DNA of 64,000 bases from the NCBI RefSeq assembly GCF_009183365.2, contig NZ_CP068230.1:4121001-4185000 (forward strand), given 5' to 3'. A program made the position numbers and the translations under genes. Numbering within the stretch: position 1 is the first letter of the stretch; the number at the start of each line of letters is the position of its first letter. This document shows, one piece after another, positions 8,248 to 16,481 of the stretch. The notes under the pieces were generated by a model. That model was not told the DNA's origin and did no database searches. It saw nothing but the letters and a program-made list of their open reading frames with translations. Source of the stretch: Shewanella algae (lineage in GTDB: Bacteria; Pseudomonadota; Gammaproteobacteria; Enterobacterales; Shewanellaceae).

Positions 8248-9432
8248 TCACAGCCATTGCTGGCGACGCCAGAGCTGCTTCAACCCCTTGTGATTGCTAC
8301 GCACCAGTTTCCAGCGTTCACAGGCATTGAAACGGGCATAGTTGGCAATGGCCCTGGCGAGTTCGGCCAGCAACACATCATCCAAAGGCCGATTGGCATA
8401 CTCAGGCTCCAACACCAGGTTTTGCAACAGCAGGCATTGGCGCGGCCGGTCGGCCTTGACATCGACCCGGCCGATAAACTGCTGGCGCCAGAGGATGGCC
8501 AGGCTGTAGTAGCCGTAGATTCGCTTTTCCTGCGGCAGGTACACTTCCAGTTGATAGTCAAAGCCAAACCATTGCTTTAAGCGGTTACGTTGAATAACCA
8601 GGTTATCGAAGGGATTAAGCAGCCAGACCCGCTCCGGGATTATGGGCGCCGCACTCAGCTCTGCCGGGCAGAAATACTGCTGACCATCGACCTTGAACCG
8701 CTGTAGCTCGCCGGCCTCCAGCCCTTGGGCCAACACCCGCTTGATAACCGGCCGCATGCCTTTACGCAGATAGGCAAACTGGGCCTCTGAGCCAAAACCA
8801 TTGGCATTGAGAAAGCGGTTCACCAGATACCGGCCAAACTCATCATCGTCGGGCACCCGGGTATCTATGCCCGGCGGGAGCACCCGCTCGGCCAAATCAT
8901 AAACCTTTTGAAACCGCTCGCGCCGCACCACCATTAACTCGCCGCGCATAAACAGCTGTTCCAGCGCCTTCTTGGCCGGTTTCCAGTCCCACCAACTGCC
9001 ACGTTGATCACTTGAGTGTTCAAAATCACTCGCCTTGAGCGGCCCCTCGGCGCGCACTCTGGCAAGCACTTCCCGCATCAAGGGCTCGTCCGGTTCAAAC
9101 CAGTGTTTATCCCCTTGGCTCAGTTGCCGTTTGCGTTGCAGGCTGTACCTGTAGTCACTCATAGGCAGATAGGCCGCGGCGTGAGCCCAGTACTCGAACA
9201 CCTCTTTATCGGCAATAGCCTGTTGCAGCTGCTCGGGGTGATAACCGGGCAACCGGCTGTGCAGCACATGGTGATGGGCACGCTCGACCACATTAATGGA
9301 ATCTATCTGCACATAGCCCAGCTGGCGGATTATGGCCGCCGCCGAGTTCGCCGGTTGCAACAAGCCCTGGCGCTGCAGGTTGAGCCTGAGCCATTCATCG
9401 ATGGTCAATGGTCCATACAAGGGTGTATCCAT
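8248..9432 (-). CDS. YcaQ-like winged-helix DNA glycosylase family protein
   Basis: A 394-aa homologue of the YcaQ/AlkZ (HTH_42) family, known for unhooking DNA interstrand crosslinks. The family signature QxD is present as YVQIDSINVVERAHHH, and further conserved blocks include FEYWAHAAAYLP, SWWDWKPAKKALEQLF and NPFDNLVIQRNR. Repeated winged-helix subdomains make up the protein. I chose the ATG at 9432 (MDTPLYGPLTIDEW), which fits the family N-terminus, over an upstream in-frame start. It converges on the diguanylate cyclase, with only 7 nt between stops. Confidence 0.88.
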   Translation of the reverse strand: MDTPLYGPLTIDEWLRLNLQRQGLLQPANSAAAIIRQLGYVQIDSINVVERAHHHVLHSRLPGYHPEQLQQAIADKEVFEYWAHAAAYLPMSDYRYSLQRKRQLSQGDKHWFEPDEPLMREVLARVRAEGPLKASDFEHSSDQRGSWWDWKPAKKALEQLFMRGELMVVRRERFQKVYDLAERVLPPGIDTRVPDDDEFGRYLVNRFLNANGFGSEAQFAYLRKGMRPVIKRVLAQGLEAGELQRFKVDGQQYFCPAELSAAPIIPERVWLLNPFDNLVIQRNRLKQWFGFDYQLEVYLPQEKRIYGYYSLAILWRQQFIGRVDVKADRPRQCLLLQNLVLEPEYANRPLDDVLLAELARAIANYARFNACERWKLVRSNHKGLKQLWRRQQWL

Positions 9433-9657
9433 GGTGCCCGGCTCCCGATAGCCTTGGTTTAGCGTGGCGCTATGATGACAGCTCAATGCCGCTGCCAATA
9501 CGAGTAATCAGTTTGCCCTTTTCATGGCTTTCGACGCAAATTTGCACTTCAGTTCACAAAAAAAACGGTTTTGTTCATGGCCGGAGTTGAATGGAAAGCC
9601 GGATTATGCGCATATAGCTGCAACCTTTATTAGAATCGACAATAACCAAGGTACATT

Positions 9658-11217
9658 ATGAGCTCACCTTCCTCTGCACGCTGGCCGCGGCAGATCCCCT
9701 TTATCATTGCCAGTGAAGCCTGCGAGCGCTTCAGTTTTTACGGCATGCGCAATATTCTGACTCCCTTCCTGATGACGGCTCTGCTGCTGTCTGTGCCGGA
9801 AGAACTGCGTCAGGGCGAAGCCAAAGATGTGTTCCACTCCTTTGTGATCGGGGTGTATTTCTTTCCTCTCCTGGGGGGCTGGCTGGCCGACCGTTTCTTC
9901 GGTAAATACCACACCATTTTGTGGCTCAGCATAGTCTATGTGATTGGCCATGCCTTCCTGGCGATTTTCGAAACCAGCAAAACCGGCTTCTACTCGGGCC
10001 TGTTTCTGATAGCCCTGGGATCGGGCGGCATCAAGCCGCTGGTATCCTCTTTCATGGGCGATCAGTTCGATCAGAGCAATAAGTCGTTGGCGCAAAAAGC
10101 CTTCGACATGTTCTATTTCACCATCAACTTCGGCTCCTTCTTCGCCTCGCTGTCGATGCCGCTGCTGCTGAAATTCTTTGGCCCTTCAGTGGCCTTCGGT
10201 ATCCCGGGGGTATTGATGTTTATCGCCACGGTATTTTTCTGGGGCGGCCGTAAACGTTATGTCCACCAGCAACCCGAGCCCAAAGATCCACACGGCTTCC
10301 TGCCAGTGCTCAAGAGCGCCATCTTCACTCCGGTGCCCGGCAAGGCCAATACAGGTTTGCTGCTGAGTGTCATAGGCATACTGCTGGCGCTGTTTTCCCT
10401 CACCCAATACAACAGCCTGGGAGTGGTGACCGCCTTGTGTCTGGCAATGGTGCTCTTGATGGGCTTTGTCGGCATAGGCGCCTCCATGCAACTGGAGCGG
10501 GCCCGCAATCAACACCCGCTCGAGGCAGTGGACGGTGTGCGCGCCGTGTTCCGCATCTTAATCCTGTTTGCTCTGGTCACCCCCTTCTGGTCGCTGTTCG
10601 ATCAAAAGGCTTCCACCTGGATTTTACAGGCCAACGACATGGTCAAGCCGGACTGGTTTGAGCCGGCCATGATGCAAGCGCTTAACCCACTGCTGGTTAT
10701 GCTACTGATCCCCTTCAACAACTTTGTGCTCTACCCCATGCTGGAGCGCAGCGGCGTGCGCCTCAATGCCCTGCGTAAAATGGGCGCAGGTATCGCCTTC
10801 TCCGGCCTTTCCTGGATAGTGATAGGCAGCATTCAGCTGATGATGGACGGCGGCACCCCCATGTCCATCACCTGGCAAGTACTGCCTTATGCGCTGCTGA
10901 CTTTCGGTGAAGTACTGGTTTCTGCCACCGGATTGGAGTTTGCCTACAGCCAGGCACCCAAGTCGATGAAAGGCAGCATCATGAGCTTCTGGACACTGTC
11001 GGTCACTGTGGGCAACCTCTGGGTGCTCTTGGCCAACGCCAGCGTCAAGAGCGATGCAGTGACCAATCAGATTGCCGAAACCGGCCTGAGTGTCACCGCC
11101 TTCCAGATGTTCTTCTTCGCCGGCTTCGCCCTGCTGGCCGCCTTGGTGTTTGCGCTCTACGCCCGCTCTTACACCATGCAAGATCATTATCGGGAAGTGG
11201 AACCGCAACAGGGTTAA
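9658..11217 (+). CDS. POT/PTR-family proton-coupled peptide transporter
   Basis: A 519-aa inner-membrane transporter with about 12-14 helices. The proton-coupling motif ExxER is present at residues 20-24 in SEACERFSFYGMR, followed by the PTR signatures GGWLADRFFGKYHTI and FxxxYFTINFGSF. Family members import di- and tripeptides with protons. The Shewanella POT proteins PepTSo and PepTSo2 are well studied, but I cannot say which orthologue group this is. An intrinsic terminator follows 51 nt after the stop, so it is probably monocistronic. Confidence 0.92.
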   Translation: MSSPSSARWPRQIPFIIASEACERFSFYGMRNILTPFLMTALLLSVPEELRQGEAKDVFHSFVIGVYFFPLLGGWLADRFFGKYHTILWLSIVYVIGHAFLAIFETSKTGFYSGLFLIALGSGGIKPLVSSFMGDQFDQSNKSLAQKAFDMFYFTINFGSFFASLSMPLLLKFFGPSVAFGIPGVLMFIATVFFWGGRKRYVHQQPEPKDPHGFLPVLKSAIFTPVPGKANTGLLLSVIGILLALFSLTQYNSLGVVTALCLAMVLLMGFVGIGASMQLERARNQHPLEAVDGVRAVFRILILFALVTPFWSLFDQKASTWILQANDMVKPDWFEPAMMQALNPLLVMLLIPFNNFVLYPMLERSGVRLNALRKMGAGIAFSGLSWIVIGSIQLMMDGGTPMSITWQVLPYALLTFGEVLVSATGLEFAYSQAPKSMKGSIMSFWTLSVTVGNLWVLLANASVKSDAVTNQIAETGLSVTAFQMFFFAGFALLAALVFALYARSYTMQDHYREVEPQQG

Positions 11218-11267
11218 GGCGTTTGCCGCCAACCTGAGCGACAAAATCTCGTTGATTTAAAGTCCCC

Positions 11268-11295
11268 AAAGACCCAACGTGAGTTGGGTCTTTTT
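11268..11295 (+). terminator. Rho-independent terminator after the POT transporter
   Basis: The sequence forms a perfect 11-bp stem (AAAGACCCAAC / GTTGGGTCTTT) with a GTGA loop and ends in a run of five T. Confidence 0.92.
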
Positions 11296-11377
11296 CATTG
11301 CTGATGAAAAAAACCGCCGGAAACCAAGTTATTCCCTCCTCCGATAGCGGCGCTGCCAAGAACAACTTTTTACACAG

Positions 11378-11792
11378 ACAATCCTGTGCCTGGGAAATAG
11401 GCGTACATCTGCAGCTAAATACGACACCGTTGGAGGAAGAATTGCACCGACTTCCCCCTCGGTGTCGCCGAAAGCCGTTGGCGCAAATAACGTGGCTGAG
11501 GGCGAATGCTCGCCGGTGGCGAGTGTGCTTATGAGCGCGAGCCAAGGAAGGCGAGCTGGCCTTTATCCATGGAAGGATCTGGATGCCGAAGCAGCGACAG
11601 TCGAATCAGGGATGAGCGTCTGAAGCGCTAGTTATTTGCGCCATTAGGCCGAGGGGCTTTCGACACCGTGTTGGGCGGCAAGGGAGATCCAAGAGGGGAT
11701 TGCTGTTGCTCCCTTCTTGGTCGGGTGTGGGGCGAAGCTCCACGACTTTAGGCCGCTGGTACAGCGGCGATCATGGCTTCCAGCTAAAAGTA
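11378..11792. repeat. Dispersed intergenic repeat, copy A
   Basis: This stretch has no credible gene and resembles copy B about 560 nt downstream. Shared landmarks include GGAAATAGGCGT, CTGCAGCT, GTGTCGCCGAAAG, CAAATAACGTGGCT and a closing block TCCACGACTTTAGGCCGCTG near 11733. Many short inverted repeats are visible. Exact borders are uncertain. Confidence 0.65.
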
Positions 11793-11829
11793 TCTAAGCT
11801 AATATTGCCCGAGCTTCCGGCGACGGATG

Positions 11830-12160
11830 TTGCTCATTGCCTGCCGCAGGCTTATGCACAGGCGATCCTGTGACTCGCTGCGAGTACGTCCCTGTAAGCT
11901 CTGCCTCGCCATCCCTGGCTCGGAAGGTCACAGTCCCGCCTGTGCTTGGAAAATAGGCGTCTGTCTGCAGCTTAAAACGACTCTGTGTGGAAAGAATTAC
12001 ACCTCCACTCCCCCTAGGTGTCGCCGAAAGTCGTTGGTGCAAATAACGTGGCTACGAGCGAGAGCCAGGGATGGCAAACTGGCCCTTGTGCATGGATGCA
12101 CTTGCTCCACGACTTTAGGCCGCTGGTACAGCGGCTATCATAGCTTCAGGCAAAAACTCA
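11830..12160. repeat. Dispersed intergenic repeat, copy B, with long inverted arms
   Basis: This is a diverged sister of copy A, and its left part also matches a third copy near 56.3-56.5 kb in the opposite orientation (ATTGCCTGCCGCAGGC, then CCTGTAAGCTC). Imperfect 19-nt arms lie at 11856-11874 and 11927-11945 (GCACAGGCG...CTGTGAC against its complement, 16 of 19 matching). It lies upstream of the histidine phosphatase. The open frame crossing it upstream of 12337 is not protein-like. Confidence 0.65.
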
Positions 12161-12336
12161 CCAATGAACTTGGTTTTAGCTGCCAGCTAAGCTGCTGCCC
12201 ATCACCTGCGGTGCAGATGGACAGGAAGCCCATGGCAAGTGTGCCGCTAGTATTCAGCCCCAGCTTGCTCCTTCCCCAGCTGGGGAGTACCCTCTTTCGC
12301 AGCCAACCGTTTAAGCAGTATCGGGAATTGACCGCC

Positions 12337-12942
12337 ATGCCAAAGGAAATATTTATACTACGCCACGGCCAGACTGAGTTTAATGCCGCCGGTAAGCTGC
12401 AGGGACACTGTAACTCACCGCTGACCGAACTCGGCAGGGCGCAGGCAAGAGCTTATGGTGTTGTCCTGCAACAACGACTGCAATCGGCAAGAAATCCTCA
12501 ACAAGAATTTCAGCTGGTTTCCAGCCCGCTGGGAAGGGCCATGGAAACGGCGGCTCTGGTGGCAGAGGTGCTTTGCCGGGATCCCGGCGCCATTATTACC
12601 GAGCCCAGGGTGATTGAATGCGGTTTAGGTGAATGGGAGCAGACCCGGGTCGCCGATATCCACGCCGCCAGACCCGAGCTTGCCGGGCGCAATGACTGGT
12701 ATCTGCAGGGCCCGGGCGCAGAAACACTCCCCCAGGTGCAACAGCGGCTGGCACATTGGCTGACCGATCCGGCAACCCCGGAGCGGGTGATCCTTGTGTC
12801 GCACGGCCTGACAGGGATTGTCCTGCGCGCCCTGTTGCTGGGCCTGGATGACAAGGCACTTTGGCGTCAGGACAAACCTCAGGATGCCCTCTATCACTTT
12901 CACAGTGAGGCTCAGGAGAGGCTCAAACGCATCTGTTGCTGA
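12337..12942 (+). CDS. Histidine phosphatase family protein (phosphoglycerate-mutase-like)
   Basis: A 201-aa protein with the family catalytic motif LRHGQTEFN at the N-terminus, the second-arginine region SSPLGRAMETA, the acid Glu area (IECGLGEWE) and the second phosphate-pocket histidine in VSHGLTG. Such enzymes remove phosphate from sugars, nucleotides or peptides; the substrate cannot be read from sequence. I took the ATG at 12337 because the protein fold begins there; sequence upstream in the same frame is repeat DNA. Its last 31 nt overlap the convergent small gene that follows. No strong Shine-Dalgarno is visible. Confidence 0.85.
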   Translation: MPKEIFILRHGQTEFNAAGKLQGHCNSPLTELGRAQARAYGVVLQQRLQSARNPQQEFQLVSSPLGRAMETAALVAEVLCRDPGAIITEPRVIECGLGEWEQTRVADIHAARPELAGRNDWYLQGPGAETLPQVQQRLAHWLTDPATPERVILVSHGLTGIVLRALLLGLDDKALWRQDKPQDALYHFHSEAQERLKRICC

Positions 12943-13196
12943 CTCGCCAACCAGTCGAAGTGGGCCAGCAAAGCCTGCAAATAGCGCAGCTCTTCCGCCG
13001 GAAGTTGCCCCTCAGCCGCGGCTATCTGCTGTAAGTCGTTCAGCAGTTGCCTGACCAAAGGCTCGGTGCAGTAGCCCTTCCACAGTCTCAGGGCGGCTTT
13101 TTTCGGCGAATGGCAGTAGCGCCGCAGCTGAATATCGACAAACCAGTCGGCCCGCTCCCGGGCGCTGGGCATCAGCGTCATCACATACCAGTTCAT
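12912..13196 (-). CDS. Small conserved-looking protein, function unknown
   Basis: A 94-aa soluble protein, rich in Arg, Leu and Gln, with predicted helices and no signal peptide. A strong GAGGAGAGG directly precedes the chosen ATG (MNWYVMTLMPSARERADWF), which supports expression. It follows the PAS-GGDEF cyclase gene by 10 nt in the same direction, so the two are probably co-transcribed. It overlaps the end of the convergent phosphatase by 31 nt. I do not recognise a family. Confidence 0.65.
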   Translation of the reverse strand: MNWYVMTLMPSARERADWFVDIQLRRYCHSPKKAALRLWKGYCTEPLVRQLLNDLQQIAAAEGQLPAEELRYLQALLAHFDWLASQQQMRLSLS

Positions 13197-13206
13197 CCTC
13201 TCCTCC

Positions 13207-14139
13207 TCAGGCGGATAACTTGATCCTGTCGCGGCCATCGCTCTTGGCTCGGTACAGGGCTGTGTCCGCCGCGCTGAGCATGGCCTCGGCCGTGCGGTAC
13301 TGGCCATTGATCTCAGTGGCAATCCCCTGGCTGACACTGACACAAACCTCACGGCTCAGCCCCAATTTGACGAAGTCCAGACTACGAATGGCCTCGGCTA
13401 TCTGCTCGGCCACCACCCAGGCCATGGCGCTGTTGAATCCGGGCAACACCAGGGCAAACTCCTCACCGCCAAAACGCGCCGCCAGACACTGGGGCGATGG
13501 CAACGCCGCGGCTATGGTCTTGGCCATCAATTTCAGGCATTCGTCCCCCATCAGGTGACCATGCTGATCGTTGAACTGTTTGAAATGGTCGGCATCTATG
13601 ATCAAGGTGCTGATGGGCTTGTGCTTATCGACGCACTGCTGCCACTGGCGTTCCAGTGTCTCGGTAAAGGTGCGGCGATTGGCCAGTCCGGTCAAATAGT
13701 CGGTCGCCGCCAGGGTGGACAGGCGTTTAATCTCATCCCTGTGACCGCTGAGATCATGCAAACCAATCACAAACAGCGGCAGCAAGCCCTGAATAAAGGA
13801 AAGCGATAGATTCACCGGCAGCTCGACCCCATCGACACGTCTGAGCAATACCTCCCAGGGACCATGTTGCAGCGGTACCTGGCGACCGTATTGGCTGCTG
13901 AACATGCTGGCGTAGCGGCTACGGTAAGGCGCCGCCAACCAGGTATGCCAGAATTCACCGGCAAAGGTTTCGCTCTGATCGCCCAGCAGCTCGGCCGCCG
14001 GAGAGTTCACCGCCAACACTTTGCCCTCACCATCGGCCAGCACCATAGGTTGCTGCATGCACTCAATCAGGGTCGCCAGAGCCTCGCTGTCACACTCACA
14101 CTGACTAAAACCAGCTTCATTGCTGTAGGGGCTTGCCAT
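13207..14139 (-). CDS. PAS-GGDEF diguanylate cyclase
   Basis: A 310-aa cytoplasmic protein. Residues about 20-140 look like a PAS sensor domain (MVLADGEGKVLAVNSPAAELLG is typical), and residues about 150-308 form a GGDEF domain with active-site GGEEF and metal-binding LIIDADHFKQFND. The RxxD inhibitory site is absent (SPQC occupies that place), so product feedback may be lost. The start is the ATG at 14139, which has GGGAGGGAGAA upstream; a TTG 33 nt upstream is possible but weaker. The small 94-aa gene follows directly. Confidence 0.88.
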   Translation of the reverse strand: MASPYSNEAGFSQCECDSEALATLIECMQQPMVLADGEGKVLAVNSPAAELLGDQSETFAGEFWHTWLAAPYRSRYASMFSSQYGRQVPLQHGPWEVLLRRVDGVELPVNLSLSFIQGLLPLFVIGLHDLSGHRDEIKRLSTLAATDYLTGLANRRTFTETLERQWQQCVDKHKPISTLIIDADHFKQFNDQHGHLMGDECLKLMAKTIAAALPSPQCLAARFGGEEFALVLPGFNSAMAWVVAEQIAEAIRSLDFVKLGLSREVCVSVSQGIATEINGQYRTAEAMLSAADTALYRAKSDGRDRIKLSA

Positions 14140-14389
14140 GCTGTTCTCCCTCCCGACCTGCGGGTTGTTCAATTTCGACAGGGATAACTCTAGCGCGTAC
14201 GTACAAGGCTAACCTTCTGATAAGCTTACGATGTAATTTATTGAAAAATATAGTCAATAATTTAGATCTTCGGCTGAGTAGAATAGTACTGACACGAAGT
14301 CACAGAGCGGGGGGAGAGGTAAAACTAAACTCGAAGAAGGCAAATAAGCTCCGGTCTTTAAAGACCGGAGAACTGATTCAGCGGTTAAC

Positions 14390-15130
14390 TCAGTTGGTCG
14401 GTTTATTGATAACCTGTGGATCCGGGCTGGCCAACAGGAGTGGCGATTCCTCACTGCTGAACAGGAATTGATACTTGCCTGTGCCTGGGTTACGCATAGA
14501 GTCATGCAGCTGCAGTGTCAGGCCATCGGCGCTGACCTCGACCCGATCGATATGACCATCGAAGGGATTGGTGAAGGCGGCACCGACAAATTTCAGCCCG
14601 GCCGGAGAATCTTCCAGGTTCAGCAGTTGGTAGGTGATCACCGCAGGTTCACTGACCACCACATCACCACTGCACTCCAAGCCCTGCTGCGAATAGTGAA
14701 AGCTCGCCTGCCGGGCGTTATCCAGAGTAACACTCAGCACCACGGGCTCACTGACCTCACAGTAAGGTAAACGCGGCCTCAACAATAGGCTGTCGGTTTG
14801 GCTCAGCTGCGCCGCCTGGTCAAACTCGGCCATCCTTGACTGCCAGCCAAACAGCGCCAGGATCCGATAGACTTCCGAAGCACTCAGTGGTTGTTGCAAC
14901 AGCCGGCGATCCAGCTTCACCAACCCCTGCTTGTCAAACACCAAGCTATTGATAAAGGCGGGTAAAGACTGCCCCAAGGGCTCCAACGGCGAAGGCTCGG
15001 CCAGCAAGAGTTGCAACTCGGCGTCACTCTTGACCGGTGCCATTGCCAGATCGATCTCGGCCTGAGTAGCGGCACTCAGTGCCAGGGGAAAGCTTGCCAG
15101 CAGCGCGCTGGCCATAAAAGCAATACGCAT
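14390..15130 (-). CDS. Secreted two-domain protein, paralogue 1 (DP-EP-like C-terminal domain)
   Basis: A 246-aa protein with a signal peptide (MRIAFMASALLASFPLALSA), an N-terminal domain of about 105 residues unique to this pair, and a C-terminal domain of about 115 residues (from about CEVSEPVVLSVTLDNA to SPDPQVIN) that matches the whole 117-aa cytoplasmic protein at 16124-16477: FVGAAF-NPFDG-I and the closing DPQVIN block are shared. I recall a database family named DP-EP of this kind but cannot verify it. It is almost identical over its coding length to the next gene. Function is unknown; a periplasmic ligand or partner of the downstream-encoded ATPase regulator is conceivable. Confidence 0.75.
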   Translation of the reverse strand: MRIAFMASALLASFPLALSAATQAEIDLAMAPVKSDAELQLLLAEPSPLEPLGQSLPAFINSLVFDKQGLVKLDRRLLQQPLSASEVYRILALFGWQSRMAEFDQAAQLSQTDSLLLRPRLPYCEVSEPVVLSVTLDNARQASFHYSQQGLECSGDVVVSEPAVITYQLLNLEDSPAGLKFVGAAFTNPFDGHIDRVEVSADGLTLQLHDSMRNPGTGKYQFLFSSEESPLLLASPDPQVINKPTN

Positions 15131-15150
15131 AACGACTCCATGTCAATTCG

Positions 15151-15170
15151 CTCCACATGCCTTATGTGGA
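15151..15170 (-). promoter_or_regulatory. 5' UTR hairpin before paralogue 1
   Basis: TCCACAT and ATGTGGA form a 7-bp stem about 22 nt upstream of the start codon, just ahead of the GGAG ribosome binding site. The same hairpin precedes paralogue 2, so it may be a conserved operator or RNA element. Confidence 0.5.
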
Positions 15171-15251
15171 CCAACTTAATGAGTGGCAGCAGAGACAGAT
15201 ACCACTCCGATTAATGCAATCAAACTGGGTTTAAATATCTTGGGATCAAAA

Positions 15252-15989
15252 TCAGTCAGGTCTGTTAATGATTTCCGGATCCGGGCTGGCCAACAGGAGC
15301 GGCGATTCCTCACTGCTGAACAGGAATTGATACTTGCCTGTGCCTGGGTTACGCATAGAGTCATGCAGCTGCAGTGTCAGGCCATCGGCGCTGACCTCGA
15401 CCCGATCGATATGACCATCGAAGGGATTGGTGAAGGCGGCACCAACAAACTTCAGCCCGGCCGGAGAATCTTCCAGGTTCAGCAGTTGGTAGGTGATCAC
15501 CGCAGGTTCACTGACCACCACATCACCACTGCACTCCAAGCCCTGCTGCGAATAGTGAAAGCTCGCCTGCCGGGCGTTATCCAGAGTAACACTCAGCACC
15601 ACGGGCTCACTGACCTCACAGTAAGGTAAACGCGGCCTCAACAATAGGCTGTCGGTTTGGCTCAGCTGCGCCGCCTGGTCAAACTCGGCCATCCGTGACT
15701 GCCAACCAAACAGCGCCAGGATCCGATAGACTTCCGAAGCACTAAGTGGTTGTTGCAACAGCCGGCGATCCAGCTTCACCAGCCCCTGCTTATCAAACAC
15801 CAAGCTATTGATAAAGGCGGGTAAAGACTGCCCCAAGGGCTCCAACGGCGAAGGCTCGGCCAGCAAGAGTTGCAACTCGGCGTCACTCTTTACCGGTGCC
15901 ATCGCCAGATCGATCTCGGCCAGAGTAGCGGCACTCAGTACCAGGGGAAAGCTTGCCAGCAGCGCGCTGACCATCAAAGCAATACGCAT
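15252..15989 (-). CDS. Secreted two-domain protein, paralogue 2 (DP-EP-like C-terminal domain)
   Basis: A 245-aa near-copy of the preceding protein, with only about ten residue differences and a few silent changes; the final residues differ (SPDPEIINRPD against SPDPQVINKPTN). It has the same signal peptide (LSAATLAE), the same unique N-terminal domain and the same C-terminal domain. Upstream non-coding DNA of the two copies is much less alike than the coding DNA, which points to gene conversion or selection on the protein. It lies between the other copy and the 117-aa gene, all in one direction, with about 120 nt gaps. Confidence 0.75.
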   Translation of the reverse strand: MRIALMVSALLASFPLVLSAATLAEIDLAMAPVKSDAELQLLLAEPSPLEPLGQSLPAFINSLVFDKQGLVKLDRRLLQQPLSASEVYRILALFGWQSRMAEFDQAAQLSQTDSLLLRPRLPYCEVSEPVVLSVTLDNARQASFHYSQQGLECSGDVVVSEPAVITYQLLNLEDSPAGLKFVGAAFTNPFDGHIDRVEVSADGLTLQLHDSMRNPGTGKYQFLFSSEESPLLLASPDPEIINRPD

Positions 15990-16009
15990 AACGACTCCAT
16001 GTTAATTCG

Positions 16010-16030
16010 CTCCACATGCCTTATGTGGAG
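16010..16030 (-). promoter_or_regulatory. 5' UTR hairpin before paralogue 2
   Basis: CTCCACAT and ATGTGGAG form a perfect 8-bp stem with a 5-nt loop, in the same place relative to the start as in paralogue 1. Confidence 0.5.
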
Positions 16031-16123
16031 ATAACAAACTTATTGGATGGCTCCAGGACAGAAGCCACCCAGGTTAATGTAATCAAGCTTGGGTTGAACA
16101 CCCTTTCAGTAACATAAACTTGC

Positions 16124-16477
16124 TCAGTCGTTTCCGGTATTCACGACTTGAGGATCCTGGCTTGAAACCAGCAGAGTGTTGCTGCTGTTACTGAGGATCA
16201 GCCTAAAGCCTGTCTTGCCTACCACAGAGTTGGTGTCCATCAGTATCAGCATATCCGGGGCCTCGGTCTTGACCGCATCGATAATGCCGTCGAAGGGGGT
16301 ATCGAAGGAGGCGCCGACAAAGGCCAAGTCCATATCTGTCTTGTCCTGCAGCTTATAAATAATATGAGTATTGGGCTTATCTACCACTACTGGGCCGTCC
16401 GGCTCATAGGCAAACTGAGGCACGCGGTTATCATCTAAGGTAATGGTGACAATGATATTTTTTACGGGTACAGACAT
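16124..16477 (-). CDS. Small single-domain protein (DP-EP-like), partner of ATPase regulator
   Basis: A 117-aa protein without signal peptide or membrane helix. It is made only of the domain found at the C-terminus of the two secreted neighbours (VTITLDDNRVPQFAY, then DLAFVGASFDTPFDG, then SSQDPQVVN). It starts 4 nt after the stop of the 1089-aa winged-helix/NTPase gene, so the two are translationally linked and likely act together. Function is unknown. A cytoplasmic form beside secreted forms of the same domain suggests a compartment-specific sensing or titration scheme, which is inference. Confidence 0.75.
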   Translation of the reverse strand: MSVPVKNIIVTITLDDNRVPQFAYEPDGPVVVDKPNTHIIYKLQDKTDMDLAFVGASFDTPFDGIIDAVKTEAPDMLILMDTNSVVGKTGFRLILSNSSNTLLVSSQDPQVVNTGND

Positions 16478-16481
16478 AGCT

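Noticed and set aside
11827..12336. In-frame extension upstream of the histidine phosphatase
   Set aside because: It is palindromic repeat DNA, and the phosphatase fold begins at 12337.
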